A stretch of DNA of 64,000 nucleotides, from contig JACEEZ010001812.1 of the NCBI GenBank assembly GCA_016584305.1, positions 1 to 64,000 on the forward strand, given 5' to 3'. Made by a program: the position numbers and the translations under genes. The notes beneath the pieces were generated by a model. The model saw nothing but the letters and a program-made list of their open reading frames with translations. It had not been told where the DNA came from and ran no database searches. Position 1 is the stretch's first letter, and each line of letters starts with the position of its first letter. Below, one piece after another: positions 23,109 through 35,174 of this stretch. This DNA is from Chionoecetes opilio (Eukaryota > Arthropoda > Malacostraca > Decapoda > Majidae).

Positions 23109-23834
23109 GAAAAAACTATGTAAAATTCGCATCTTATCCCTGTGAATTTTTTCCCACAAATGGCAACATCGACAGTCTATTCTATATTTAATTTTTAGCG
23201 AAAGAAAATATTGCAATTTTTTTTTTAGACCTTTTGTTCGCGGTTTGGAAGGTTTTCAGTAAAAGGGCTTTCATCTTTTAGGACCTTTAACTCTGCACCG
23301 ATGGCCTGAATACTTTTTTTTTCTTTTCATAGCTTCCATCGTTTCTTTGGCATGCTCCCCCTGTATTTTTCACACTTGCTAAATACCTCTATCTACAGTA
23401 CGTTCCAGTTATTCCTACACTCAATCCAACATTTTTCCCCCATACTGCAACACCCCCACAAAAACACAAAAAAACCCCAAACACCCCACACACACAACAC
23501 AAGACACAAAAACCCACCAAAAACCCCCCCTTTGTTCCTAATTTTTCTCCATACATACTACACCACCGTCCTTCCCCTAAAAAAACTAATAAAAAAATCA
23601 ACTCCCCGATGAGGAAAAAGGGGAAGAGATAATATAGGAAATATTAAATAGCAAAAACATTTAAAAAGAAAAAAGCAAAAGGCCCAAACTAGAAGCTAAT
23701 AGACCTAAATTACAAGAGGAAAAAAAACTATTTATAAGAAAAAAACAACCAATCCATATCAGGAAGACCCTGTGGGAACAAGCCAAGGCATTGTTTTCTT
23801 CAATGAGAAGACGGGATAAAAGGTGTTGTTTTAC
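23109..23834. other. Interval without recognised gene
   Basis: A/C-rich stretches at 23450-23530 resemble the preceding anomalous tract; otherwise unidentifiable. Confidence 0.4.
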
Positions 23835-26800
23835 CTAGTTGTAAAATAAAACAAAAATTTGCTATGCTGTCTGTCCCGTCCCCAAAAATCTATATTATCC
23901 AGTTTTCCCTTTTAAAGTCCTGAATATTTCTTGCATTATCCTTTTGCATAAAGGTTTGTTCCAGGTTTTCTATGCTCTTACGGGAAGCTTATTATTTTTA
24001 GTCCCCCTTTTGCATGTTGTCCTTTTCAATTTCCTCATCCCTCTTGATTTTTCGCCCCACAAAAACGATTTTCTATCAATTTTTTTCCACCCCCATTGAT
24101 GCTTATACCTGCTAAAAAAATCTCCCCTTTTTTTCTTTTTCAAGATTTTGGGAGTTTTAGTTTTAAAAGTCTTTCCGCATAGGGTAAATCTCCCCGGCTT
24201 GGACCCTTTTTTTGGGGCTGCTCTTTGTTTTCTCTCAATTTTCCCTTTTTCCTTTTTTTATGGGGTGACAAATCACTGCCGCATTTTCCCAAACCCTTGG
24301 TCGAATCAAGATGTTTCAATTTTTTATCTTCCCTCCAGTATTTGAATGCCATTCTTATACCTCAGCAACTGATATGTATCTCCTGTGTCTTGTTTATATG
24401 CTTCTCAGGTAAAAAATTATCCGAATCCCACTCCCAGATTTTTTTTCAACGTTTTTTTTGTTTATCCATTCTTTTCCCCCTCGAATACTTTCCTCTCTGT
24501 CTTTTTGCTACTCCCATTTCCACACTTCAATTTTTTAGCTTTAAAACTCCTTTTCCCATTTTTGACTCATCTGAAAATCTTATCTAGACCCTTTTAAAAA
24601 TCCCACGCTCTTTACGTCTTCTACTTTTTTTTGTAATTAGCACATCAGGAAAAACTCATTAACTGTTCACTCCCTCTGCATACATTTACATAACCAAAAA
24701 CATCACTGGGGGGCCCAAAACTGATCCTTGAGGGAAATCCACTTATACACTGACCTTTTGAGTTCTGATCTTTTTTTTACTTTTCTCATCTCTTTTGCTC
24801 AAAAAGGGCTTCCCTCCACTTCAGCAAACCACCCTTTAAACCTCCTACATGTTTCTAGCTTCCAGAGCGTCTCTTATGAGGTACCTTGTCAAAAGCCTTC
24901 TTTAGGTCCAAGTAATGCAATCGACCCACCCCTCTCTTTCCTTGTCACATCATCACTCGGTAAAAGCTTAAAAATTGTTGTACTGACATTCCCCCTAAAT
25001 CCAAACGCCACCTGCAAGGTTTTGTCTTTCCAAATTTCAACCTCTTCCTTCACAAAAAATTTAACACATTTTTGCCCCTACCTTGTTAAAGATACTGGCC
25101 TGTAAATTTTTGGTTTTTTTTGTCTCCCCCTTTGTGAAATTTGGGACAAATTTGCTCTTTTTTTCCCAAACAAGGACTCGCCTCCCTTGAGGAACTCTCA
25201 ATTCCTATGTAACTTTCCCCTAGTTGGTTAGGGACCTTTCTTACCCTTCGAACTCATCTGGACCCGGGGGTTTTTTTTCACATCTTGACTTTCCATTAGC
25301 CTTTTACTTCTATTACTTTTTCTTTTATTCTTCCATTATATTTTCTTTTGCTTTATATTTTCGTTTTAAAAATTCACTTTTTCTTGTAAATACAGTCTGT
25401 AAACACTTATTTTATAAACCCCGCCTTTGTAATGCTCTTAAAAACTATGCCTTTTACCTTCACTTACTATTCCTTCCCTTTTTTTTCATTTTCCATTTAT
25501 ATTATAGAAAAGTTTCGGTTCGTTCTTACAATTTTCTATTATATTTTCTTTGTTTTTTTCTTTTTCTCTTTGGATTTTTAATATTCATTTCTATTTTTTG
25601 TACTTCTCCCAAAGGTTTTCTGCCCCCTTTTTTTTCCACTATTTCCCTGTTTTTTTCTTTTCTATCTTTCTAATTACTTTTCTGTTAACCCTTAATTTTT
25701 TTTCTTTTCCGATAAGTAACCCTTTGGGAAAATAATATTTGTTCCTTCGGTTTTAAATTCGGGTGACCATCCATTTTTTCTGGGTACTCGTTTAGGAAAT
25801 TACTCTCTGTTCTCCCAAAAGTTCTTAATCCGTCAAAATCGCTTTTCCATAATTTTATCTTCTTCTTGTTTTTCTTTTTCCCCTTTTTTGCTATCATTTC
25901 TTCAAATTCAATAAGTACATTTTACCTTTCCAAATGGACACTGATAATTATAAATTTCTTTTTCTAATTACTTTTTATTCTTTGTCAATATAGGTCTAGT
26001 CTTGATGGGTTTTTCGCTACCTCTTAATCGTGTTTCTTTAAACCCTGAGTATATGTTATTTATTACCAAATCCCAAAAAAATTCCACCCCAGGTTTCTCC
26101 CCTCCGTATACCATTTTTCCCAGCAAAATTCTTTTCAGTTAAATCTCCCTCAAAAATTAGTTCTCCCAAAAATTTTTCCCCGATTTTTAAACTTGCTTGG
26201 TCTTTTTATCATTTTCCTACTCCCTCTCCCCCCCGGAATTTTTCTTAGGGGGAATATCATTTTAATCTCTTTTTTCTTCCTTTTTTTATCACCAAATTCC
26301 TTCAACACCTCCCATCCTTCTCCTTTCTCCACATTTTCCTACTACCACACCTTCCTTTCACATTACACCACCTCCCTTTTTCGGTTTCTTTTTTTCCCCC
26401 TACTTATATTGACCCTCCCCAACTGGCACATCCCAGAATCACCCTTCTTCTACTAAACCCAATATGTCTGGTTTTCTTGGCTCTCAGGTAATCGTTTACT
26501 TCTGTTTAAGTTGACCTGCCCATTTATATTTTTGACGATACCCGCCATCCTTTCATTTTCCTTTGAAATGTTTCTCTTACTCTTTTTCTTTTGATACCAC
26601 TTTTTCAGTTTTTGGTCCAAAACTCTCCAATAGAATTTTTGTTTTTTTCCCCTTTTCCCTCCTCAGTTCGTTTTTTTTCTTTGGCTTCTTTAAACAGTAC
26701 ATTCAGACTGGGTTTTCTTCCTCATTCTTTCTTTTCTTATCCATATTTTCTTTTTTTCTTCTGTCTTTGCCTTTTTCCCTGCCTTAGACATATTCGTCTT

Positions 26801-27480
26801 ATTTTGTAAAAACTTAAATTTTAAGGGGCCCCTTTTTTCCTTCTTCCCCATATTTTCCTAACTATGTATTCTTTATTTCTTTTTCTACCCCGTATTTTCT
26901 TCTACTCTTTAAATATTTCTTTGACACTTTCTTTTTTTTTTCCTCTTTCTTTGTTTTTCTTTGGGGAGCACTTTTTCCCTTCAAACCAAAAATAAAGAAA
27001 AAATTTTTTTTGTCCACCGATCTCTTACTAAATTTTCCTTTTGTTTGATCACTTTGACATTTTTTTGGTCAGATTTTTCTTTTAATTTTTGATCTTCAAT
27101 TTTTTGGAAATCTCTTGGTCTTTTTTCTTTTTTTATCTTCCAGTCTTTTTTTTCACTTTATTTTCTTGTGTCATTTTAAAAAATTTTTATGGGCTGCATT
27201 AATTTCTGCATGCATTTTACTACCTTTTTTTCGTTTGTTTCCCCTTTAAATTTATCCAATCTATTTTCAAAAAATATTACTTTTTCCAGTACGAACACTT
27301 TCTTTTCCCCTTCCTAAACCATCCATCATTTCGTGAATACATTTTTCTAGCTTGAGACTCTTTTCTGGTTCTTGTCAGCTCAAATATTCTTTTTCTTTTT
27401 TATTGAAGCCATCAAAAATTTATCCGGGCTCTTTCCGTCTTTTTTACGTCCAAAAATTTTTCACTTTTTTTGGCTAATCA
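23835..27480 (-). mobile_element. LINE-A, antisense, full-length-scale but with corrupted consensus
   Basis: 23835-24390 aligns by eye with the LINE-A 3' end at 32574-33130, but with many single-base changes that turn mixed positions into homopolymers. For example, CTTTTTATGTGGTGACC becomes a T-run then ATGGGGTGAC. Further along, on the minus strand, there is a GFPQGSV-like motif (about 24715-24740) and DLKKAFDKVP (about 24890-24912), the classic reverse-transcriptase motifs. From 25250 the sequence is increasingly T-rich and degraded, with an endonuclease-side length that suits a whole LINE. Nothing here is translatable. Confidence 0.65.
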
Positions 27481-27780
27481 TGTGGGGACGGGCTATCTAA
27501 CTGCATAGCTCTCCCTGTAAGTACCCAAAGGGCTTTTTGGTCCCCTGCGCCTTTAGGCCTGCAGCCAGTCAGCATATCCCGTTTTGTAGGACCTCCGAGC
27601 ACGTCTTGTACACACGCTGCCGGGGGGTTTTGTGCGAAATTGACACGGGGGCTTCCCTCTTTTTTTTAGTCCAATATTTTTCACTTTTTAGGCTAAAAAT
27701 GTGGAACGGGGTATCTAACTCATAGCCTCACCCTTAAGTACTCAAGGTCTTTTGGGTCCTCTGCGTCCCTTTAGGTCATG
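27425..27780. repeat. Two ~125-bp related segments
   Basis: 27440-27560 and 27655-27775 share the order TTTTTCACTTTTT, GGCTAA, ATGTGG, GG-CTATCTAACT, CATAGC, AAGTAC, GGGTCC/GGTCCC and TTTAGG. They are an imperfect direct duplication, partly homopolymer-distorted. Confidence 0.6.
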
Positions 27781-28015
27781 TGGGGGTGTTGTGTGTGAAA
27801 AAATAATACCCAAAGTATTTACATGACTACAATCTAGGTTGGCGATATTGATGCTTTATACATTTTTAAGTGGTCAATAAATAAACACACAAACACACAG
27901 GATGACATACGTAAACACCCTCCTTATCACAACTGCTTATCGTATGCCAGGGAAAGAGACCTATTCATTTCTCTTTCCATTTGTTTATCATACAGTTGTG
28001 TGGTTTTTTTCTTCT

Positions 28016-28589
<574 letters not shown>

Positions 28590-28590
<1 letters not shown>

Positions 28591-28748
28591 TTTCATGGTT
28601 TTGCTATTTATTTTGTCCTTTTTTCATGGTTTTGCTATATTATTTTGTCCTTTTTTTCATGGTTTTGCTATATTATTTTGTCCTTTTTTTCATGGTTTTG
28701 CTATATTATTTTGTCCTTTTTTTCATGGTTTTGCTATATTATTTTGTC
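28590..28748. repeat. 33-bp tandem repeat
   Basis: Five copies of a 33-bp unit containing TTTCATGGTTTTGCTATATT followed by ATTTTGTCC; T-run length varies. It is followed by T-runs and an A/C-rich stretch (28769-28816). Confidence 0.9.
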
Positions 28749-28816
28749 TCCGAACAGAGATAATTTTTTTTTTTTTTTTAAAAACAATACAAAAAACAAA
28801 AAACAACAAAAACAAA

Positions 28817-29504
28817 ATGAAACTTTGACGGCCGTTTCTGGAGTTTCATTTTTGCTTAAAATAACGTCACTCAACCTCCTACTTCTCTGTCAATTCTTTT
28901 CCAATTTGCATCATTTCTTTTTTTATTTGTAAGCTGACACTTTGTTCTAAGTTTTGGGATGGTCAAAGGTCTGGTGAGTTGAATATCAGATTTTATATTG
29001 AAGTTTATGTTATTATGTACCTACGTGAAAAAACAACCAAAAACATTTTGGAAATCGAGCAAAGCATAATCAATGAACCTACACCAGAAAAAACCAGTCC
29101 AGGTTCGGCACTATGCCAAATATTTTTCATAAAAAAATATACCGGGGCAGAACTCTTAATAGCTAGTGACTAGTAGCGATATGAATAATTGACTAAAATC
29201 GCACTAAAATTCAACATAATTATTTCTTATTTATTTATTTATTAATATAATTTAATGAAACTTTATTTGTATACTTACTATCATGTGCACAACTTTCAGT
29301 AAATAAATGAGCATCCTAGCTCAATTAGGGAAAAAAGTTGTATCGTAAGCGGAGTGACGTCCTTAAAGGATTAGCGTTAACCTCTCGGAATCATTTAGTA
29401 AAGCAGGTCAAATGTCACAGGAGCCGCTGTGTATTTTCCTATAATCTAAATAATAGACTCCTACAGGAACCGCTGTTGCCACGTCATCTTGTCCTATGAA
29501 TTCA
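28817..29504. other. Interval without recognised gene
   Basis: AT-rich; TTTATTTATTTA tract near 29225. Nothing identified. Confidence 0.4.
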
Positions 29505-31762
29505 ATCAATCAATCATTGGGGGCATACGCCGGGGGGCGTATGCCCCCAATTTGCCTCGCCCACCCTACGACACCACTTTCGGGGATCACCACACTCGAG
29601 TCCCCATGCAGGCTCCCTTCCCATACCAAGCAACTCCCGACAGGAAGCATCAACTTGCCCCAGCCACGAGCCTTGTGGGCGCCCCCTTGGCCTCCTCCAT
29701 GCTGGATTGTCTCTTACAGATACAACCCGATGGGAAGTGTCGGTTTCAGGGTAGCTTGCCACATGCCCATATAGCTGAAGTTGGCGCTGACGAACTATGC
29801 GGGTAATAGGCCTCGATTCAGTCTCACGGTGCAATCGCTGGTTTGGCACGTAATCATCCCAGCGATACCCCATGATTCTTCGAAGACACTGATTACCAAA
29901 GGCATCGATTCGTCTCTTCAAGTCGCTATTTAGTGTCAATGTCTCACAACCATAGAGTAAGTCAGGGATCACAAGCGACTTGATGATCTGGATCTTTTTC
30001 CTCCTGCACAGGTACTGACAACGCCAAATACTCCTGCTGAGCGAGTCCATAATACAGTGGGCTATGCCAATCTGTCGTAAGACTTCTTGACGTGACCCGC
30101 CGTCATTATGGACTGCGCTACCAAGGTATGTAAAACTTTCCAAGATCTCAATGTCCTCACCACATGCATGAACAGACTGTACTGCTTCATTTAGTAAGTC
30201 TCCAAATACCTGGACCTTGGTCTTGAGCCAGGAGACCTCAAGTCCCAAAGGCTTTGCCTCCTCGTGCAGCACCTCGAGAGCCATCACCAGGACCTCCAGC
30301 GACTCAACAAAGATTCCTGCATCATCGGCAAAAACAAGCTCAATGATCTTGGTGTTGCTGAGGGATGTTCCACAATCACTTTGATCTACAACTTTGCCCA
30401 ATACCCAGTCCATACAAGTGTTGAAAAGTGATGGGGCAAGGACGCACCCTTGCCTCACTCCGGTATTCACAGGAAAGAAGCTGGATACATCTCCCCCACA
30501 CTTCACACCACTCAGTCCCAGAGTACAGCCCAATCATCAAACATGTGTAAAAACCGATAAATATTCATCCCTTGACGTATATGACCACATCAACAAAACT
30601 TCACAAAATATGTTGTTACCTCATTATAAGGCACGAAACCAACTTTAAATGAATTATAAGAATATGTACATAAGAATTTTATGAACAACCCCTCATATAT
30701 GAACAATCTCCGAGGTCCACAAAAGAAATTAGGAAATTAAAATTCTGGCGATATGTAGTATCTATATCCTCAACCAAAATGGCACTATTGGAGGGTCCAC
30801 CATGAACAACTGCCCAAAGTACTCAGCCCAACGAGCCATCTGCCCATCCATGTCCGACACGAGGCGCCCATCTGCTGTTTGAATAGCATTCGCCCGAGAT
30901 GGAGACTTGAAACGGAGCTTCTTCAGGGCTCGGTAGGCGGGTCGGAGGTCATTAGTGTTCAAATGATCCTCGACATCCTCAGCGAGACTCCTGACATACC
31001 TCTCCTTGTCTCTCCCCAGGAGGGTTCTAGTCCTGCATGACAGAGCCCTGTGCTGGTCCCGGTTCCCAGCAAGCCTGGCAGCACAACTCTCCTTGATTTT
31101 CTCCAGCATCACCGTTGAGACAAAACCACGCCTTAACCTCGGGTGTTCCCCGATACACTCCTTGGCAGCCTGTAGAGTTTCACGTTTGAAGGTATCCCAC
31201 AGTTCTACTTCTACAGGGTCCTCGAGGGCACCGAGCACATCAAACGATTTGAGACTGCCCCTGCATACTCATAGGCACATGTAAAGTCCTTCAACTTCTC
31301 AAGATGAAACACAGTATGGTTACCTCTTGAGATTCTTCTGAACTTGACATGAAGCTTAAGTGTAGCAAAAACAAGTCTGTGATCAATTGCGAAGAACTCG
31401 GCACTCCGATAAACCCTGCAGTTCTGGAGGATCCTCCCAAAGAGTATTTAAAGAGGATGTGGTCGATCTCCTTAGCTACCCCTCCGGCATTACTATATCA
31501 TGTCCAGCGGTGCAGCTCTGGTCTCTGATACCAAGAACCTGCAATTCTCAACCTTCTGGACCTCGCAAAATTCAGAAGCAGAGGACTTAATGTTTCTGGT
31601 ACCGGAGCCATGGGGACCAACACATAACTCGTAGCCATCTTTCACAGTGCCAGTAGTAGCAGTGAAGTCGCCCAAGACAATGAGTGTGTCCCGAGTAGGA
31701 CACTGGTCTAATACAGAGTTGAGTTTGGCGTAGAACATCTCCTTCTCTTCAGTTTCAGGTTC
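29505..31762 (-). mobile_element. LINE-C (RTE-like), copy 2
   Basis: Minus-strand order: endonuclease remnant (LNSVLDQCPTRDTLIVLGDF, near 31700), linker (RRGFVSTVMLEKIKESCAAR; RWAEYFGQLFMVDPP, 30762-31238), then reverse transcriptase and C-terminal region. The last is an open frame of 339 codons (29514-30533) with NTGVRQGCVLAPSLFNTCMD, LVFADDAGIFVESLEVL, FTYLGSAVHNDGGSRQEV and NQCLRRIMGYRWDDYVPNQR. A segment of about 225 bp (30539-30765) of unrelated sequence replaces the RT fingers, so the element is dead. The 3' end has a 16-bp-stem hairpin and a TGATTGATTGATTG tail, which fits RTE-type microsatellite tails. Confidence 0.85.
29516..29551. other. Perfect hairpin at the LINE-C 3' end
   Basis: 29516-29531 is exactly complementary to 29536-29551 (16-bp stem), with a GGGG loop on + (CCCC on the LINE sense strand). 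It overlaps the last codons of the LINE frame and lies a few bases before the short tandem tail. Confidence 0.85.
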
Positions 31763-31830
31763 TATGCATTCAATTGAATATAAAGGATCATTTGCACATA
31801 AAATTCACTGGTATGTTGATAATCATGCTA

Positions 31831-32313
31831 CAGGTTGAAGTTCCCAAACTCGGCAACCTCGGGACCAGCGCCGAGCCGAGTAATGGAATTTTCCGACTTG
31901 TAGAACGTAGATATATTAAGGGGAAAAAAAGCATCCAACTTCTTCAAAAGGTCAATTTTCTCAGAAATACAACTTCTTCAAAAGGTCAATTTTCTCAGAA
32001 ATAGTTAACACATTGTTCTTCCTATTCTTTTCACTTCCACCAGTAGGTGTTCCTGGACGTTTGGGAGCCATAATACCAATAACAGACCTGTAGAAGTACA
32101 CAAAATAACAGTGTACACAACTCTACAGTCACAACACCACTGAACAATAGCAACAAACAAATCGGCGGGAGAAACCAAGCGGCCTAGTGTGGTGGCACCT
32201 AGCGGCCGACCCGGCAACTACGCGCCGGGTTTTGGGTGTTTTGGGTGCCGTGCTTTGGAAAATCTGGAACCATAGCCGAGTCTTGGGATGCCGAGTTTGG
32301 GAACTTCAACCTG
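31831..32313. mobile_element. TA-flanked pogo/Tigger-like MITE, copy 2
   Basis: CAGGTTGAAGTTCCCAAACT start and exact inverse at the end, with TA on both sides (31829-31830, 32314-32315). It carries an internal 33-bp tandem duplication around 31938-32005 (AACTTCTTCAAAAGGTCAAT) that copy 3 at 47740 lacks. Confidence 0.9.
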
Positions 32314-32472
32314 TATTATGAAACAAAAGAAACTGCCTCATAAAAGCAAACCAAATATTATGAGGTAAAGAAGCATACAGTGTTTTAAGAAGTGGCACAA
32401 TGACTCGCGGTCTCCCCATCGCTCTATATAAAATGTCATGTGAGGACCCGGCTGAGTGAGTGTGTGTGTGTG

Positions 32473-32586
32473 TATTTACCTAGTTGTATTTACCTAGTTG
32501 TATTTACCTAGTTGTATTTACCTAGTTGTATTTACCTAGTTGTATTTACCTAGTTGTATTTACCTAGTTGTATTTACCTAGTTGTA
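32473..32586. repeat. 14-bp tandem repeat (LINE-A tail)
   Basis: Eight perfect copies of TATTTACCTAGTTG. One degenerate unit occurs at the corresponding end of the LINE-A at 23835. Confidence 0.95.
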
Positions 32587-33150
32587 ACATACAGGAAAAG
32601 AGCTATGCTCGTATACTGTCCTGTCTCCAAATCTACTATTATCCAGTTTGCCTTTGAAGTCCTGAATACTTCTTGCATTAATAACTTTTGCATCAAGGTT
32701 GTTCCAGGCTTCTATGCTTCTATACGGGAAGCTGTATATTTTTATGTCCCTCTTGCATGTTGTCCTTTTCAATTTCTTCTCATGACCTCTTGTACTTCTA
32801 TCGTCCCACACAAACAGATCTTCTCTATCAATTTTTTCCAGACCCATTGATGCTCTATACAGTGCTATAAAATCTCCCCTTTCTCTTCTTTTCTCAAGTG
32901 TTGGGAGTTTTAGTCTTGAAAGTCTTTCCTCATATGGTAAATCTCTCAGGCTTGGAGCCATTTTTGTGGCTGCTCTTTGTATTCTCTCAATCTTCCTTAT
33001 ATCCTTCTTTTTATGTGGTGACCAAATCACTGCCGCATATTCCAACCTTGGTCGAATCAAGATGTATCAATTTCTTAATCATCTCTTCATCCAGATATTT
33101 GAATGCCATTCTTATATTCCTCAGCAATTGATATGTATCTCCTGTGTGTG
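32473..33150 (-). mobile_element. LINE-A, 3' end with 14-bp tail array
   Basis: A minus-strand frame 32578-33060 encodes the C-terminal part of a LINE reverse transcriptase protein: RPRLEYAAVIWSPHKKKDIR, RIQRAATKMAPSLRDLPYEE, FPYRSIEAWNNLDAKVINAR. Upstream sequence to about 33150 continues it after a frameshift (RMAFKYLDEEMIKKL). Directly downstream on the sense strand lies an eight-copy array of a 14-bp unit, the element's microsatellite tail. 5'-truncated copy. Confidence 0.85.
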
Positions 33151-33411
33151 TGTGGGTGTGTGCGCGTTCATTTTAGAAGAGGAAGAAGAGTAACAGAAGA
33201 GGAGAGAAAAGGATGAGGAGGAAAAATAATCAGAAGAATGAGGAGGAGGAGGAGGAGGAAGGACAGTGTTGGTACGGAAGTAATTGTTCAGATTAATTTT
33301 ACATACGGAATTTTCAATTCCTTTGAATTCTGTGGATAAGGTAAATAGAAAGGTAAGATAGAAATTAAAGGAGTGACCAATGTGCAAATGAAATACAACA
33401 TTGTTCTGAGC
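33151..33411. other. AG/GGA-rich interval
   Basis: Purine-rich simple sequence (AGAAGAGGAAGAAG, GAGGAGGAGGAGG) and AT-rich flank; no gene. Confidence 0.6.
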
Positions 33412-33605
33412 ATATATAAGAAAATAAGGAATCTACAAGAGGCCGTGAGACTTACACGAGGTAGTTCCTGTTACTTAACTCTACCTATATTCACCTCTCT
33501 TCCCCATCCATGAATTTATCCAGACTCCTTTTCAAGTTCCCAATAGACTCCGCATTGACCACCTGAGGACTGAGTCCATGCCAGTCATTCACTTCAACAT
33601 TCATT
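33412..33605 (-). mobile_element. CR1-like LINE 3' end, antisense
   Basis: The complement reads a C-terminal LINE segment (ESIGNLKRSLDKFMDGEER) followed by GGAACTACCTCGTGTAAGTC and TCACGGCCTCTTGTAG, closely matching 50930-51060. 5'-truncated to about 190 bp. Confidence 0.7.
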
Positions 33606-33611
33606 CCAATC

Positions 33612-33837
33612 ATATGAGAAAGGAGTTGAAAAATGCGTTCCATTATATACACCAAAAGAAAAGGGAAAGAAAGAATGGTTTAATGGAAGATGTGAGAGGG
33701 CAAAGAGAATAAGGGATGAGGCATGGAAAAAAATAAAGAAAAATTGGACACAAAGAAATAAAGAAAACTATAAATTAGCAAGAAATGAATATGTGTGCAT
33801 AAGGAGAGAGGAAGAGAAGAATTATGAGAAGGATATA
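33612..33837 (+). mobile_element. LINE-A copy 3, segment 1
   Basis: Reads WFNGRCE-like, RIRDEAWKKIKKNWTQR and NYKLARNEYVCIRREEEKNY, the endonuclease-RT linker of LINE-A. Interrupted at the TA at 33836-33837 by a CACTACCC-family element; continues at 35175. Confidence 0.75.
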
Positions 33838-33963
33838 CAGTACCCTCCTGAGTTTCACGCTAACCGAGTTTCGTGATCCTCGAGTTTCGCGCTGAATCCT
33901 AAATTCTTACCATCCCGACTATCGCACTTTATTTCCCCGAGTTTCACGCTGCTTCGTACACAT

Positions 33964-33967
<4 letters not shown>

Positions 33968-33996
<29 letters not shown>

Positions 33997-34232
33997 CCTA
34001 TAGCACCGTTAGGCAGTGACCTCCAGGTGTGGGATGGTAGGCCTTGGAGGTTCACTTGAGGGCTGTGATGGTTGGCCCTCGCCCATGGTGGCGCAGGCAG
34101 GATGTTTATAAGAGTTAATGGGCAGCATGTGGGTGTTCTTAGGCCACACGATAGTGCAAAAAAAGATTTAAAGTGGATTTTACAGCCATCATCAAGAATC
34201 AAACTCGGGTCACCGAGAACACCACGTTGTTG
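33968..34232 (-). mobile_element. SINE (tRNA-derived), truncated, antisense
   Basis: T-run and TGTGTG followed by CCTATAGCACCGTTAGGCAG, then the SINE body through the complement of the B-box (AATCAAACTCGGGTCACCGA). The A-box end is missing, and a short internal deletion removes GACGCCTGTGATTAGAGG. Confidence 0.75.
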
Positions 34233-34299
34233 AACGTTGTAGTTGTTGTTTTAGGGCTGCAAGGATCCCTTGGAGAACACTATGAGCCCTGGTGATGTC

Positions 34300-34800
34300 C
34301 TATGATGCTATCACAGGCGTGGTAGTTGACCTGTCTTCCTCAGGAAGGCACAGGTGAGGCGGAAGACAGCGTGTTGCCGTGGAGGGAGGGACGCAAGCCG
34401 CTGCCAGCAGGGTGGGCAGGTCAAAGGTGGTGATGTTCAAGGCGAGGAGTTGAGAGCGTAGCACTACACGGTGGGAGTGGAAGCGCAGACACTGTAACAG
34501 AAAGTGTTCAATAGTGTCCGGAAAATTCCTGCACCAGGGGCAGTGAGGGTCAGGGGACAGACGGAGGCGGTGCAGGTGAGCCGTGAGTGTCGTGTGACCC
34601 AGGCGGAGGCGGGAGAGTGTGACATCGAGGACGTGGGACTTTTTCCTTATCCACAGCTGGGGGGAAGAGTCACTGCGGTATTGGCCCATGGTGGTGATGC
34701 GGAGGGCATCGCCGAGCGTGTTGTTCCAGGTGGAGTGGCAGACCCGGGAGATGAGGCATTTAGGTGTGTGACAACCTGGTGGTAAATGATACATCAACAC
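34300..34800 (-). mobile_element. LINE-D 3' coding fragment (I/Jockey-type C-terminus)
   Basis: An open minus-strand frame of 166 codons: RKKSHVLDVTLSRLRLGHTT, LHRLRLSPDPHCPWCRNFPD, TIEHFLLQCLRFHSHRVVLR. The CxxC..H...C pattern (CPWC, IEHFLLQC) is the zinc-binding motif found after the RT/RNase H region in several LINE clades. The upstream RT is absent, so this is a 5'-truncated copy inside the CACTACCC element. Confidence 0.75.
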
Positions 34801-35060
34801 TACGGTAGCAGACGATAGATGGCGCTGTTGGCGGCGCCAATTTGCCGAGCCTCCAGAATGTAAACATTACAACGTGAGGCCAGATCATTTGATTTGAATG
34901 TCTTATGGTATTTGAAATACTTGTAACAGGTAAGTACTGAGGTACTGAGTACTGAGGAAGTACTACAACATTCGTCTTGGAAGACACATGAGTATTTTTC
35001 AGGTTATTCTTTTTTGGGAAAAAGTGAGTCTTATAAGCCATAAAATACGGTACTATAACT
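34765..35060. repeat. Dispersed repeat shared with the window's right end
   Basis: GACAACCTGGTGGTAAATGA, GGTAAGTACTGAGGTACTGA and ACAACATTCGTCTT are shared with 63770-64000. It ends in GTGAGTCTTATAAGCCATAA then AATACGGTA, an end also found near 21040, 49370, 62745 and (inverted) 63502. Confidence 0.75.
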
Positions 35061-35174
35061 TGCACCGCAATAAATATGCATTTTTTCAGTGTTTTCAATA
35101 CCCGAGTTTCGCGATTCTCTAGTTGAGCGCTAGGCCTTCGGAAGAAAGCAAGCGCGAGACTCGGGAGGGTACTT

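Larger units (their letters stand above)
33838..35174. mobile_element. CACTACCC-family TA-flanked element, copy 2
   Basis: Starts CAGTACCCTCCTGAGTTTCA and ends with GAGACTCGGGAGGGTACTT, with TA outside each end (33836-33837, 35175-35176). Removing it restores the LINE-A coding order. It contains an antisense SINE (33968-34230), an antisense LINE 3' fragment (34300-34800), and a block 34765-35060 also present at the right end of the window. No transposase of its own. Confidence 0.8.

Noticed and set aside
21954..23216. 420-aa minus frame and overlapping frames of 213-267 aa
   Set aside because: They exist only because the tract is nearly free of two bases; composition is Phe/Val/Gly/Cys or Pro/Lys/Asn/Thr with no domain.
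24140..26809. Phe/Ser/Leu-rich + strand frames that look like membrane proteins
   Set aside because: They are the opposite strand of a degraded antisense LINE-A with T-run inflation.
29489..29806. + strand frames of 92-105 aa at 29489-29806
   Set aside because: Opposite-strand shadow of the LINE-C C-terminal coding region.
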